In this document: piece by piece, positions 51,964-60,373 of the stretch | Layout of the letters: each line of letters starts with the position of its first letter | Numbering within the stretch: the first letter of the stretch is position 1 | Assembly: GCA_023267975.1 (NCBI GenBank) | Contig: JALNLA010000003.1 | Coordinates: 124,001 to 188,000, forward strand | DNA from: Candidatus Terraquivivens ruidianensis | GTDB taxonomy: Archaea > Thermoproteota > Nitrososphaeria_A > Caldarchaeales > Wolframiiraptoraceae | DNA length: 64,000 nt | Direction of reading: 5' to 3' | The notes under the pieces: generated by a model | What the model was told of the DNA's origin: nothing | Databases searched by the model: none | What the model saw: only the letters and a program-made list of their open reading frames with translations | Translations under genes and position numbers: made by a program

Positions 51964-52527
51964 GTGAAAAAACTGGTGGAAGTAAGATTTCACGGAAGGG
52001 GTGGCCAAGGTGTCGTCACGGCCGCGAGGCTTTTGGCCGAGGCTTGCCTTTTAGAAAACAAGTATTCGCTTTCTTTCCCAGAGTTCGGTCCTGAGCGTTC
52101 TGGTGCACCCGTGAGGGCTTACGTCAGGATATCAGAAGAACCTATAGAAGTCAGGTCTTTGGTCTACGACCCGGAGATAGTCGTCTCGATAGACCCAAGG
52201 ATTTCCTCTTCTACTGAAATACTGATGGGTTTAGATGAAGAAGGTACCGTTGTTATAAATTCAAAGAACGTCAGCGACTCTCTTTTGAAAGCCATATCTT
52301 CTAAACCAAGGGTAAAGCTTTTCTACTTGGACGCAAGGGGCATAGCCCTCTCCTTGGGCGATGCTAGGTTCGAAAACTCGGCGATGCTGGGAGCCGTCGC
52401 TAAAGCAACAGGAGTCGTATCTCTGGGTTCGCTGGAGTCGGTCTTAAAAACGAGGTTCAAGGGGACAGTCCTCGAGAATAACCTTAAAGCGATGCAGTTA
52501 GGATATGATAAGGTGGGACAAGCCTGA
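51964..52527 (+). CDS. porC: Pyruvate/2-oxoacid:ferredoxin oxidoreductase gamma subunit
   Basis: The 187-residue protein has the gamma-subunit start VRFHGRGGQGVVTAARLLAEA in pieces and SFPEFGPERSGAPVRAYVRIS in pieces. The start is a GTG at 51964. Gene order gamma-delta-alpha-beta is that of pyruvate or 2-ketoisovalerate oxidoreductases. Its stop overlaps the delta-subunit start. Confidence 0.93.
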   Translation: MKKLVEVRFHGRGGQGVVTAARLLAEACLLENKYSLSFPEFGPERSGAPVRAYVRISEEPIEVRSLVYDPEIVVSIDPRISSSTEILMGLDEEGTVVINSKNVSDSLLKAISSKPRVKLFYLDARGIALSLGDARFENSAMLGAVAKATGVVSLGSLESVLKTRFKGTVLENNLKAMQLGYDKVGQA

Positions 52528-52799
52528 TGGTAAAGGTTGAGACAGCCATCCTTCCTGGCGGTGTTGTAAGCAGGCCGGGTTCCACGACCGATTACAAGAC
52601 TGGAACTTGGAGGGTTAAGAAGCCAACAGTGGATTTGAACAAATGTACGGGTTGCCTTATATGCTGGATATACTGCCCTGAGCCGGCCATTCTGAAAAGG
52701 CACGACGGTAAAATCGAGTTTAATTACGATTACTGCAAAGGTTGCGGCATATGCGCCGAGGAATGTCCTCCTAAGGCCATAAGCATGGTGGAGGAGTGA
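52527..52799 (+). CDS. porD: Pyruvate/2-oxoacid:ferredoxin oxidoreductase delta (ferredoxin) subunit
   Basis: The 90-residue protein has the POR-delta N-terminus (SRPGSTTDYKTGTWRVKKP) and two [4Fe-4S] sites CTGCLICWIYCP and CKGCGICAEECP. It moves electrons from the PorAB core to ferredoxin. Confidence 0.94.
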   Translation: MVKVETAILPGGVVSRPGSTTDYKTGTWRVKKPTVDLNKCTGCLICWIYCPEPAILKRHDGKIEFNYDYCKGCGICAEECPPKAISMVEE

Positions 52800-52805
52800 G
52801 GAGGG

Positions 52806-54002
52806 ATGTCACTTCTTCAACCCAAGACCCTTAAACCGATGTCGACTTCGGAGGCGGTTGCGTACGCGGTTAAGCAGACAAACGTTGACGTCATAGCTGC
52901 CTACCCGATCACACCGCAGACGATAATAGTCGAGCGGCTTAGCGAGTACGTCAACAACGGTGAACTCGATGCCGAATACGTTGCCGTCGAGTCGGAACAC
53001 TCCGCGATGTCTGCATGTGTGGCCGCAAGCCTTACCGGCGCGAGAGTTTTCACATCGACTGCCAGCCAAGGACTTGCGCTCATGCACGAGGTCCTCTATA
53101 TCGCTTCTAGCCTAAGATGTCCAATCGTCATGGCTATCGCGAACAGAGCACTATCCGCGCCCATAAACATCCACTGCGACCACTCCGACGTTATGGGCTC
53201 GAGAGACGCTGGATGGGTACATATATTTGTAGAGAATGGCCAGCAGGCATACGACAGGATTTTTCAAGCGTTCAGGCTGGCAGAGGACGAGGACATACTT
53301 CTTCCAGTCGGAGTAAATATCGATGGTTTCTTCCTCTCGCATGCCGTCGAGGGCATCGCGACCATATCGGATAATGAGGCAGCGATGTTCCTTCCGCCCA
53401 GAAGGACAAAGTATTACGTCGATTCTTCGATGCCCATGACGTTCGGTGCCTTCGCGCTACCGGATTGGTACTTTGAGATAAAGGAACAGGTAGCAAGTGC
53501 GATAGAAAAGGTTCCGAAGAAGCTGGCAGAGGTGGAGAAGACCTATTATCAGATGACCGGTAGGATGTACGGCCATGTTGGTGCCTACAAGACCGAGGAT
53601 GCCGAGGTTGGCTTAGTATGTGCAGGCTCGGCGGCCGCTACGGCAAAATTTGCCATCTCGAGGCTAAGGGAGAAGGGCATTAAAGCAGGGCTGCTGAGCA
53701 TCAGGCTCTTCAGACCCTTCCCGGTTGAGAGCATACTCCCCCACGTGAAGGGCATGAAGGCCTTGGTTGTGATGGACAGAGCGATGAGTCCGGGTGCACC
53801 GTCTGCGCCGATTGGCCAGGACATAAAGACCATGCTGTACGATGCTGGCATCAACATACCAGTCGCTAACTTTGTCTATGGACTTGGAGGTAGGGACATC
53901 TCGGCCGCAGAGTTTGAGAGCATTATCCTAAAGATGGTAGAAGACTTGAGGTCAGGAAGGCCTATAGAGAGAGGCGTGAGGTACTGGGGGTTGAGGTCCT
54001 AA
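52806..54002 (+). CDS. porA: Pyruvate/2-oxoacid:ferredoxin oxidoreductase alpha subunit
   Basis: The 398-residue protein has VIAAYPITPQTIIVERLS, EYVAVESEHSAMSACVAASLTGARVFT in pieces, STASQGLALMHEVLYIAS and NIHCDHSDVMGSRDAGW in pieces. This last set is typical of PorA and VorA rather than KorA. Domain II and III follow, ending with GLGGRDIS. It overlaps porB by one base. Confidence 0.94.
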   Translation: MSLLQPKTLKPMSTSEAVAYAVKQTNVDVIAAYPITPQTIIVERLSEYVNNGELDAEYVAVESEHSAMSACVAASLTGARVFTSTASQGLALMHEVLYIASSLRCPIVMAIANRALSAPINIHCDHSDVMGSRDAGWVHIFVENGQQAYDRIFQAFRLAEDEDILLPVGVNIDGFFLSHAVEGIATISDNEAAMFLPPRRTKYYVDSSMPMTFGAFALPDWYFEIKEQVASAIEKVPKKLAEVEKTYYQMTGRMYGHVGAYKTEDAEVGLVCAGSAAATAKFAISRLREKGIKAGLLSIRLFRPFPVESILPHVKGMKALVVMDRAMSPGAPSAPIGQDIKTMLYDAGINIPVANFVYGLGGRDISAAEFESIILKMVEDLRSGRPIERGVRYWGLRS

Positions 54003-54937
54003 TGCTGGTAGGTGAGGTTAAGTCGATAAAGGAACTTTATGGCTTGGATCTAATAGCTCCGGGCCATAGAGCGTGCGCCGGCTGCGGTGCCCTTGTAGCC
54101 GTGAGACAAATCCTGATGGCCTCCAAGAAGCCTCTCATCGTGGTGAACGCCACGAGCTGCTTAGAAGTGACCAGCACGCCATACCCGCAGACGATGTGGA
54201 AGGTCCCTTGGGTCCACCTGTTGTTCGAGAACGCTGCCACAGCTGCGTCAGGCATAGAGGCTGCGCTGAAGGCCCTATCTAGGAAATACGGCCGCCAAGA
54301 GCATTACATCATAGCCTTTGGCGGCGACGGTGGCACGTTCGACATAGGCATACAGGCGCTCTCCGGAGCCCTCGAAAGGGGCCATAGGTTCCTTTATGTA
54401 TGCTACGACAACGAGGCATACATGAACACGGGCATACAGAGGTCTGGTGCGACGCCGCTAGGAGCGGCCACAACTACGTCGCCGGTAGGCAGCAAGATAG
54501 TGGGAAAGGTACAGAATAAGAAGGACCTGCTAGAGATTGTTGCGGCCCATAGGATACCGTATGCCGCTACGGCTTCGCCTTCGCATTGGAAAGACCTTAC
54601 AAACAAGGTGAGGAAGGCGCAGAGTTATGATGGGCCATCTTTCATCCATGTCATCGCACCATGCAACAGGGGATGGTACTTTGACCCGAGCTATACGATA
54701 AAGGTAGCAAGGCTGGCCGTCGAGACGAGGTACTGGCCGCTCTACGAGGTGGAAAACGGAAGGTACAGGATAACCCACTCAGTTCCAAGTCCTAAGCCTC
54801 TGGAGGAATTCCTGAAGGTGCAGAGAAGGCTCAGCCACATGCTGCTTCCAGAAAATGCTGAGGTACTCGAGAGGCTGAAGGCGTACGTAGACGAAAGATG
54901 GGAGAGGCTCCAAAAACTTTCTGCTTGCTTTACCTAA
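54002..54937 (+). CDS. porB: Pyruvate/2-oxoacid:ferredoxin oxidoreductase beta subunit
   Basis: The 311-residue TPP-binding subunit has GHRACAGCGALVAVRQ, NATSCLEVTSTPYP, the TPP motif FGGDGGTFDIGIQALSGAL and YDNEAYMNTGIQRSGATPLGA in pieces. This is the PorB type, which has an added C-terminal arm. Together with PorCDA it interconverts pyruvate and acetyl-CoA with ferredoxin. Its last four bases overlap the metallophosphoesterase gene on the other strand. Confidence 0.94.
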   Translation: MLVGEVKSIKELYGLDLIAPGHRACAGCGALVAVRQILMASKKPLIVVNATSCLEVTSTPYPQTMWKVPWVHLLFENAATAASGIEAALKALSRKYGRQEHYIIAFGGDGGTFDIGIQALSGALERGHRFLYVCYDNEAYMNTGIQRSGATPLGAATTTSPVGSKIVGKVQNKKDLLEIVAAHRIPYAATASPSHWKDLTNKVRKAQSYDGPSFIHVIAPCNRGWYFDPSYTIKVARLAVETRYWPLYEVENGRYRITHSVPSPKPLEEFLKVQRRLSHMLLPENAEVLERLKAYVDERWERLQKLSACFT

Positions 54938-55644
54938 CGTCCCAGCGATACCAGACGAACTCCACCGTCGGTTATCGTTAGGGTTGTGCTTATCGTTTTT
55001 CTTATGGGCGATGCCCACCCTCCAGTATTGGCCAGTTTATTTCGCTCTTCTATTCCTGGAAAATGCGTATGGCCCATGACGAACCATACATCATCGCTTT
55101 TCATGATACGTTCCTTCGAAAGCTTCTCGACGAATAGCTCATGTCCCATCGCTTTAGCGAGCATGTTGATGGTATATGCTACGTAACCTTTCTTCACGAA
55201 CTCGTCTCCATGCGTACAGAAGATCTTGCAGCTATACTTTCTCAGTATAAGGGGCCTTGAGTAGACGTTGACGAGTATGTTGCCGAAGCGATGATTCTGC
55301 GTATCGGGCAGGGGCGTTGGGTCATGCGAATGCTTGCTCACGACGTAATGAATTTCTGAACCTTCTGGGATTTCGAGGTAGCGTAAGGCCGCTTGCAAGT
55401 ACGGCCTAAGCTCTTTGGCCGTCATCGTACCTTTTAAGTCGTCAAACATGTCACCAGCTATGACCAGATTTCGTATGCCGCTCGATCGGAGGAATGAGCC
55501 GAGGAGTTTCGGGTTCTTGGTCTTGAAGAGATGAAGGTCCGAGACTATTGCCACGTCTTCGTCAATGTTGAGTATATGTACCGTAGAGTTTACGGGTTCT
55601 TTGTTTGAGAAAGCAAAGTAGAGCAGCTTAGCGATTTCAAGCAC
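54934..55644 (-). CDS. Calcineurin-like metallophosphoesterase
   Basis: The 236-residue protein has the dimetal site motifs AIVSDLHLF (about 32-40), VIAGDMFDDL, the variant YVVSKHSHDPT in place of GNHE, FCTHGDEF and VMGHTHFPGI (about 196-205). The layout is like LpxH/UDP-diacylglucosamine hydrolase-type and archaeal MJ0037-like phosphoesterases. The change of the usual GNH motif may alter the active site. The substrate is unknown. Confidence 0.82.
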   Translation of the reverse strand: MLEIAKLLYFAFSNKEPVNSTVHILNIDEDVAIVSDLHLFKTKNPKLLGSFLRSSGIRNLVIAGDMFDDLKGTMTAKELRPYLQAALRYLEIPEGSEIHYVVSKHSHDPTPLPDTQNHRFGNILVNVYSRPLILRKYSCKIFCTHGDEFVKKGYVAYTINMLAKAMGHELFVEKLSKERIMKSDDVWFVMGHTHFPGIEERNKLANTGGWASPIRKTISTTLTITDGGVRLVSLGR

Positions 55645-55660
55645 GGGACATCCTTCCGTG

Positions 55661-56626
55661 CTATCTACTTATCAACTTTCCCCAGTCCGACTTTCTCGTT
55701 GGACGCCCCTTTAACTGTTGTATGTAGTTATAGGCCGAGAGAGCCGCGATGGCACCTTGGGCCGCCGCTATCACAGCCTGCTTGTAAAGCATGTCCGTCA
55801 CGTCACCTGCCGCAAATACTCCGGGCCTGCTCGTCATCCCGAGCTTGTCCGTAATTATCTCGCCGTTCTCGTTGAGCTGGACGAAGTCCTTTAACCAGCC
55901 AGTTTTAGCGGCGTAACCCATCTCGACGAATACGCCGTCAACCTCCAGCTCGCTCTCATCCCCTGTCTTAACGTTCTTCAACCTTATCGACCTAACCTTC
56001 TTGTCGCCCTTTATCTCCGACACTGTGCTGTTCGGCACATAAACCACGTTCATCTCTTTGGATTCCCTTATCAGCTCCTCGTCCGTAAGCTTGGCCTCGC
56101 CCTTGTGTATTAGGTAAACCTTATTGCCGTAAGCGCGCAGAAGCTTCACGGCTTTGAAGGCATGGTCTCCCCAGCCGACGACGGCAACCTTCTTTTCCTT
56201 GAACAGGGGAGCGTCGCATATCGCACAGTAAGATACTCCTCTGCCCACAAGCCTGTCTTCTCCTGGAACGTCGAGTGACTTCGGTGTCTTCCCGAACGCG
56301 AGTATAACGGTTAGGGCCTCGTAATCTCCGCTAACCTTCGTGGACGCAACGAAGGAATTGTTTCTTTGAGATATGCTGACTGTCTCATCGTAGACGAATT
56401 CTGCACCGAACTCATCGACCTGTTCCTTTACCATCTGAGCGAGCTCCAAACCTGCAACCGCCTTTATTCCGGGATAGTTCTCGATGCGTGGAGCGAGGGC
56501 CAATTGGCCGCCGATATCCTTTGCTATGACTAAAGTCTTCAAACCTTGTCTTGTTGCGTAGAGCGCCGCAGCCAGCCCCGCGATGCTTCCGCCTATGATT
56601 ATCGTATCGAATACTTTTCCGCTCAT
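55661..56626 (-). CDS. trxB: Thioredoxin reductase-like flavoprotein
   Basis: The 321-residue protein has the FAD motif IGGSIAG (11-17), redox-active CAIC (C134, C137) in GVSYCAICDAPLF, and the second FAD motif FAAGDVTD near 268. In place of the NADPH site GGGxSA with its arginines (HRRxxxR), it has VGWGDHAFK and IHKGEAK. This suggests it does not use NADPH in the usual way, like some archaeal enzymes that use other electron donors. It lies 17 bases from the phosphoesterase gene on the same strand. Confidence 0.88.
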   Translation of the reverse strand: MSGKVFDTIIIGGSIAGLAAALYATRQGLKTLVIAKDIGGQLALAPRIENYPGIKAVAGLELAQMVKEQVDEFGAEFVYDETVSISQRNNSFVASTKVSGDYEALTVILAFGKTPKSLDVPGEDRLVGRGVSYCAICDAPLFKEKKVAVVGWGDHAFKAVKLLRAYGNKVYLIHKGEAKLTDEELIRESKEMNVVYVPNSTVSEIKGDKKVRSIRLKNVKTGDESELEVDGVFVEMGYAAKTGWLKDFVQLNENGEIITDKLGMTSRPGVFAAGDVTDMLYKQAVIAAAQGAIAALSAYNYIQQLKGRPTRKSDWGKLISR

Positions 56627-56735
56627 GCGAGTACGTAATCACATTACACGTTATTAGATATAAACCCTATTCGGGCGGCAAAAGCCTTAACGTAACTTTA
56701 AATTCACTCCATCAGCATGATTTCGTGGTAGAGGG

Positions 56736-57167
56736 TTGAGCGAGAGCGGTAGAAGGTTCTTGGAACACATGTCTGACGTTTACGTAGAGGCATACGGACC
56801 GACGATGGAGGAGGCGTTCAAGGAAGCCGGGTTGGCTATATTCGACGTCATATCGGACACGAAGGGAGTTAAGCCAGAGCTGGAAAGGGAAGTTTATGCC
56901 GAAGGTTTTGACATGCATTCCCTTCTTTATAACTGGCTGGAGCAGCTGCTGCTTTTTTTTGAGCTAGATGGCTTCTTAGCTTCTGATATCAAGGTTCACG
57001 CTATAGATAGGTCGGGTGATGTCCTTAGGATTAGGGCAACGGTAAAGGGAGAGAGGTACGACCCTTCTAGACATAAGCATGGTATAGGCATAAAGTCTGT
57101 CACGTATGCCCTAATGGAGATAGTTGAGGGCGACGTGAAGAAGGTCAGATTTCTCTTGGACATATAG
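56736..57167 (+). CDS. Archease, RtcB activator
   Basis: The 143-residue SHS2-fold protein matches archease: EHMSDVYVEAYGPTMEEAFKEAGLA in pieces, SLLYNWLEQLLLFFE, the calcium-binding acidic residues and KSVTYALMEI near the C-terminus. Archease helps RtcB guanylylation in tRNA splicing and RNA repair, which fits a genome with intron-containing tRNAs such as tRNA-His here. The start is a TTG at 56736. Confidence 0.92.
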   Translation: MSESGRRFLEHMSDVYVEAYGPTMEEAFKEAGLAIFDVISDTKGVKPELEREVYAEGFDMHSLLYNWLEQLLLFFELDGFLASDIKVHAIDRSGDVLRIRATVKGERYDPSRHKHGIGIKSVTYALMEIVEGDVKKVRFLLDI

Positions 57168-57173
57168 CAAGGG

Positions 57174-58028
57174 ATGGGTTACATGCCAAGGTTTGAGGAC
57201 GTGCCGAGGAGGGAGTGGAGGCTTGACGTCCTGCTTCCCTCAAGCTTAACGGCCGAGACTCCCCATCTGAGGGAGAAGACCTTCAGGCTTGGGCTCGTCG
57301 CAAGGTTCCTTGCGACTTTCAGGGTCGACAACCTGATAATCTACCACGAGGACCTTAAGCCCAACAAAAATGCAGAGCTCATAAAAGACATCATGGACTA
57401 CCTGAACGTCGCACCATACCTAAGGCGGAGACTTTTCCCCATAAAGCCTTCTTTGAAGTACGCAGGCTCGCTTCCGCCGCTGAGCATACCGACGCATCCT
57501 GAGGCAGGCTCCGAAAGCAGTTTCCACTACAGGGAGGGCATAGTCGTCTCACCCGGCAGGATAGAGGCAGGCCTAGGGAAGACTATAAAGACAAGAAGGG
57601 CGCTGAAGCAGGGCACGAGGTTGATCGTGGCAGTAAACCCTGAGTCCGGCGAGTTTAAGCTAATCTCTAAGAAAAAGGCACCGGTTTATGCTGGCTTTAA
57701 GACCGTAATAGTGCCTGAGAGGTTAGACGATTTGGTGGTGCAGTATGACGTTAAGGTGGCAACTTCTAGGCTCGGCAAGGCCTTCCATGAGTTGACTCGA
57801 CAGCTGGCCGCAAAGCTTTCGACCGCTAAGAGCGTCTGCGTGGCATTCGGCTCGGCTAGAAGGGGCTTATACGACATAGCCAAGCTTCAAAACTTCGACT
57901 TGGATGAAGTCTTCGACTTCGTGATTAACGTAGCTCCGGAGCAAGGCGTGCGGACTATAAGGACCGAGGAGGCGGTCTGTGTGGCCCTCACGACAATATC
58001 AGCCGTAGGGTTTATCTTCAACCCTTAA
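57174..58028 (+). CDS. SPOUT-class RNA methyltransferase (COG2106/C9orf114 type)
   Basis: The 284-residue protein has a SPOUT start LDVLLPSSLTAETPHLREKTFRLGLVARF in pieces, an inserted OB-like domain (about 95-190: REGIVVSPGRIEAGLGKTI, LKQGTRLIVAVNP) and a C-terminal knot with VAFGSARRGLYDI, FVINVAPEQGVRTIRTEEAV and LTTISAVGFI. Human relatives modify 28S rRNA uridine. It follows archease by six bases, so RNA processing is a shared theme. Confidence 0.87.
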   Translation: MGYMPRFEDVPRREWRLDVLLPSSLTAETPHLREKTFRLGLVARFLATFRVDNLIIYHEDLKPNKNAELIKDIMDYLNVAPYLRRRLFPIKPSLKYAGSLPPLSIPTHPEAGSESSFHYREGIVVSPGRIEAGLGKTIKTRRALKQGTRLIVAVNPESGEFKLISKKKAPVYAGFKTVIVPERLDDLVVQYDVKVATSRLGKAFHELTRQLAAKLSTAKSVCVAFGSARRGLYDIAKLQNFDLDEVFDFVINVAPEQGVRTIRTEEAVCVALTTISAVGFIFNP

Positions 58029-58055
58029 CTAACGTCAGTTTATATTTGGCCGCTT

Positions 58056-59297
58056 ATGGTCTTAACCCTTGAAAAAGAGTTGTTAGATGAGAAGCAGAGG
58101 GCGTTCGAGTTCAAGTTTCCTTTCCTAATCCTCAGGTCGAGGAAGGTTACCGAGCTCTTTACTTGGGCGGCAAGGAGGAAGTTTCTTGGTCCGCTGGGCT
58201 GGGTCATGGTGGCACTCCTTCCTATATTTTCAGCCATAGGTATATTTTTGATACTGAACGCCGTGTCCTCCATCCTGATCTCGCCTGAGGTAAGGGAGGC
58301 GGGAAGGCAGATGGGCGCCCAAGCCTACCTCCTAATACCGGGCATAAATCCTTACCTGCCGATAGCCTACGGCTGGATAGGTATCGTCGTAGCCATCGTC
58401 GTCCACGAGTTCTCGCATGGTATATTGGCAAGCCGGCTTGGCTTTAGGGTGAAGTCCAGCGGCATCCTACTGCTCCTGGGCATCCCCATAGGCGCTTTCG
58501 TCGAGATCGACGAGCTACAACTGAAGGAGGCAAGCCCGAAAAAATCCGTAAGGGTCCTCGCGGCTGGTCCTGGCGCAAACGTATCCGTCGCCCTCGCATG
58601 TCTCCTCGCCCTGCTGGTGCTAGTCTCGGGCCTTTCGCCATCCATAGATGGGCTTTACGTTTCCAAGGTCGAAGAGGGCATGCCAGCCCAGCGGGCAGGA
58701 ATATCCGAGGGCGATGTCATAATATCGGTAAACGAAGAGCAGGCGTTTACGACGGACGTCCTGAGGCAGGCGATGGAGAGTCTACCTCCTGACGGAATGC
58801 TAGTTTTGGAGCTTAGGAGGGGAGAGGGCTGGAAGGATAGCCTGACGGTTAAGTTGGCGCCAGTTGAGACGCCAGAAGGTCCGAGGATTGGCGTGAGCGT
58901 CGCAGAGCTCAGAACGACAGATCTTCTTGAGGCTTACAGAAGGTTGGCTTACTCTTCACCTCTCCTGCACTTTATCCCTCCGACCCTAGGTAGTGCCCAA
59001 GGCTTCGTTCCCTTCTCCGACACACTCCATATCTTTTACCAGCATCCCATGGGGCCAAGCTACTACTACGTGGCTAACTTCCTTTTCTGGCTTTGGTTCG
59101 TCAACTTGAACGTCGGAATCTTCAACGCCCTTCCGATTTACCCGCTCGACGGAGGGCAGGCACTCATGAATAGCCTAAGGGCCTTAGCTAAAGGCAGGCT
59201 GACTGAGCACGTCATCAAGGGCATAACTGGAGCAATCTCGGCGGCGCTCGCGATGCTAGTCATTTCCATGATCCTGCTACCCTTCTTGATCAGGTAA
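58056..59297 (+). CDS. Site-2 protease family membrane metalloprotease with PDZ domain
   Basis: The 413-residue protein has the zinc-binding HEFSH (117-121) in a membrane span (IGIVVAIVVHEFSHGILASRLG in pieces), a second conserved IPIGAFVE, a PDZ domain (about 205-285: VEEGMPAQRAGISEGDVIISVN in pieces) and the third ligand motif YPLDGGQAL near 360. It has about six spans and cleaves membrane-bound substrates in regulated proteolysis. It lies 27 bases after the SPOUT gene. Confidence 0.9.
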   Translation: MVLTLEKELLDEKQRAFEFKFPFLILRSRKVTELFTWAARRKFLGPLGWVMVALLPIFSAIGIFLILNAVSSILISPEVREAGRQMGAQAYLLIPGINPYLPIAYGWIGIVVAIVVHEFSHGILASRLGFRVKSSGILLLLGIPIGAFVEIDELQLKEASPKKSVRVLAAGPGANVSVALACLLALLVLVSGLSPSIDGLYVSKVEEGMPAQRAGISEGDVIISVNEEQAFTTDVLRQAMESLPPDGMLVLELRRGEGWKDSLTVKLAPVETPEGPRIGVSVAELRTTDLLEAYRRLAYSSPLLHFIPPTLGSAQGFVPFSDTLHIFYQHPMGPSYYYVANFLFWLWFVNLNVGIFNALPIYPLDGGQALMNSLRALAKGRLTEHVIKGITGAISAALAMLVISMILLPFLIR

Positions 59298-59346
59298 GGC
59301 TAAATTAAATAAACGAAGCATATAATACAAAATCGTTGGAGTTGAT

Positions 59347-59431
59347 GCCGGGGTAGCCTAGCTGGTAAGGCGCAGGCCTGGAGAGCCTGTGGCCCTTTCG
59401 GGCCTCGTGGGTTCGAATCCCACCCCCGGCG
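59347..59431 (+). tRNA. tRNA-Ser (GGA)
   Basis: The cloverleaf has acceptor GCCGGGG/CCCCGGC, D arm with GCTGGTAAGGC, anticodon arm CAGGC-CTGGAGA-GCCTG (anticodon GGA), a long variable arm (GGCCC-TTTC-GGGCC, the class II mark of Ser) and T arm GTGGG-TTCGAAT-CCCAC, with discriminator G. No intron and no encoded CCA. Confidence 0.96.
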
Positions 59432-59439
59432 TACATGCT

Positions 59440-59740
59440 TTAGAGCAGAAAGAGCTGAAAAGCCCCTTAATCTCATCCGGATGCCATGATTGTTCATTGC
59501 CTTCTGGTTCGATGTGCGTTACGATGTTGATGTTGCTTAGTTTCTGCTTTAACCTGCTTCGCTTCGTCATCCTTACGTAGACGTCGTTAAGAGTGATGAG
59601 GGCGATATAGGTCTTTCACCTTGACAAGTCTTTGAGTGCTCTATAGCATGAGTATCTGCTCCGACCGGCATTTCAGCGCATGTCCCAGCAGCTCACATTC
59701 TCTTATGGCTAAAAACTTAAACAACATCTTATTGAGCCGT
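59440..59740 (-). pseudogene. Decayed C-terminal domain of a cation-efflux (CDF) transporter
   Basis: Minus-strand pieces in different frames read LLGHALKCRSEQ, then (after stops and a shift) KTYIALITLNDVYVR and LKQKLSNINIVTHIEPEGNE. The order H-x-L-(K/R)-x-R-S, a strand ending in (D)VYVR, and a final (V/I)xxHIEPE match the cytoplasmic ferredoxin-like domain of cation diffusion facilitators. The membrane part is gone. The remnant ends next to tRNA-Ser. Family assignment rests on short motifs. Confidence 0.4.
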
Positions 59741-59765
59741 GTCATCTTCGTGGTGAATGGTCCAT

Positions 59766-60098
59766 TTAGGCTATTAGACCCTGCTCTCTTAATACGTCTT
59801 TAACGCTATGACCCGGCCTAACTATCAGCATCCTTATTCCAAGCTGTTCAAGCGCTCTAGATGCTCCTGGACCTATTTCGCCCGAAATCACCATGCCCAC
59901 GCCTTTATTCGCTAATCTTTTTGCGATCACTGGCCCTCTTTTATGTGTCAAACCTTCTGCAGGATTGTTCATAACCTCAACGTTCTTGACCTTCCCGTCT
60001 TCTATCTCAACTATTGTAAATGTTTTTGAATGACCGAACTCAGGGGAGACGGTATCCTGTAAACCTTTATCCCCAAGGGTAGCTATCGCAATCTTCAT
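59766..60098 (-). CDS. NifX/NifB-type dinitrogenase cofactor-binding domain protein
   Basis: The 110-residue protein matches PF02579: MKIAIATLGDKGLQDTVSPEFGHSKTFTIVEI in pieces, VEVMNNPA, VMIVSGEIGPGAS-type (GMVISGEIGPGASRALEQLGI) and a VKDVL end. Stand-alone members are common in anaerobic archaea without nitrogenase and may bind metal clusters. I start it at the ATG of MKIAIAT rather than seven codons earlier. It follows the DUF5320 gene on the same strand, five bases apart. Confidence 0.85.
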   Translation of the reverse strand: MKIAIATLGDKGLQDTVSPEFGHSKTFTIVEIEDGKVKNVEVMNNPAEGLTHKRGPVIAKRLANKGVGMVISGEIGPGASRALEQLGIRMLIVRPGHSVKDVLREQGLIA

Positions 60099-60102
60099 TC
60101 CT

Positions 60103-60336
60103 TTACTTTCTCTCTTCAAGAGATTTCTTTAATTCCTCTATTCTCCTATCGATGTCCGATAATTGTCTTTCTAGTTCTTTCTTGAAATCCCCGAGGAGCT
60201 TTAATTCCTCGCTTGGATCTGCTGGAGGATAGCCGTACCACCATGGAGCATATGCTCTGGCCCAAGCGGGTGGCCACGGATGCCTCGGACACCACCAACC
60301 CTTAGACCAATGCCGATAAAACCATCCTTCGCGCAC
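60103..60336 (-). CDS. DUF5320-type protein with aromatic-rich N-terminus
   Basis: The 77-residue protein has a Trp, Pro and Tyr-rich first half (GWWCPRHPWPPAWARAYAPW) and a helical charged second half (LLGDFKKELERQLSDIDRRI). This two-part layout is that of DUF5320 proteins, which in archaea and bacteria sit next to NifX-like and DUF134 genes as they do here. The role is unknown, probably metal-cluster related. Confidence 0.75.
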   Translation of the reverse strand: MREGWFYRHWSKGWWCPRHPWPPAWARAYAPWWYGYPPADPSEELKLLGDFKKELERQLSDIDRRIEELKKSLEERK

Positions 60337-60339
60337 TCC

Positions 60340-60365
60340 ATATCACCAATTTTGTGAAATATCAC
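60340..60365. promoter_or_regulatory. Divergent promoter with dyad GTGA-AATA-TCAC
   Basis: Between the DUF5320 and DUF134 genes lies a perfect dyad GTGAAATATCAC (60354-60365), with another ATATCAC copy at about 60341-60346. It is a likely operator for the DUF134 helix-turn-helix protein acting on both divergent units. Confidence 0.5.
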
Positions 60366-60373
60366 ATAAATAC

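Noticed and set aside
59300-59570. Frames overlapping tRNA-Ser on the minus strand as a gene
   Set aside because: The middle part is antisense tRNA (GVGFEPTRPERA type translation); only the part upstream of it is protein-like, and it is broken.
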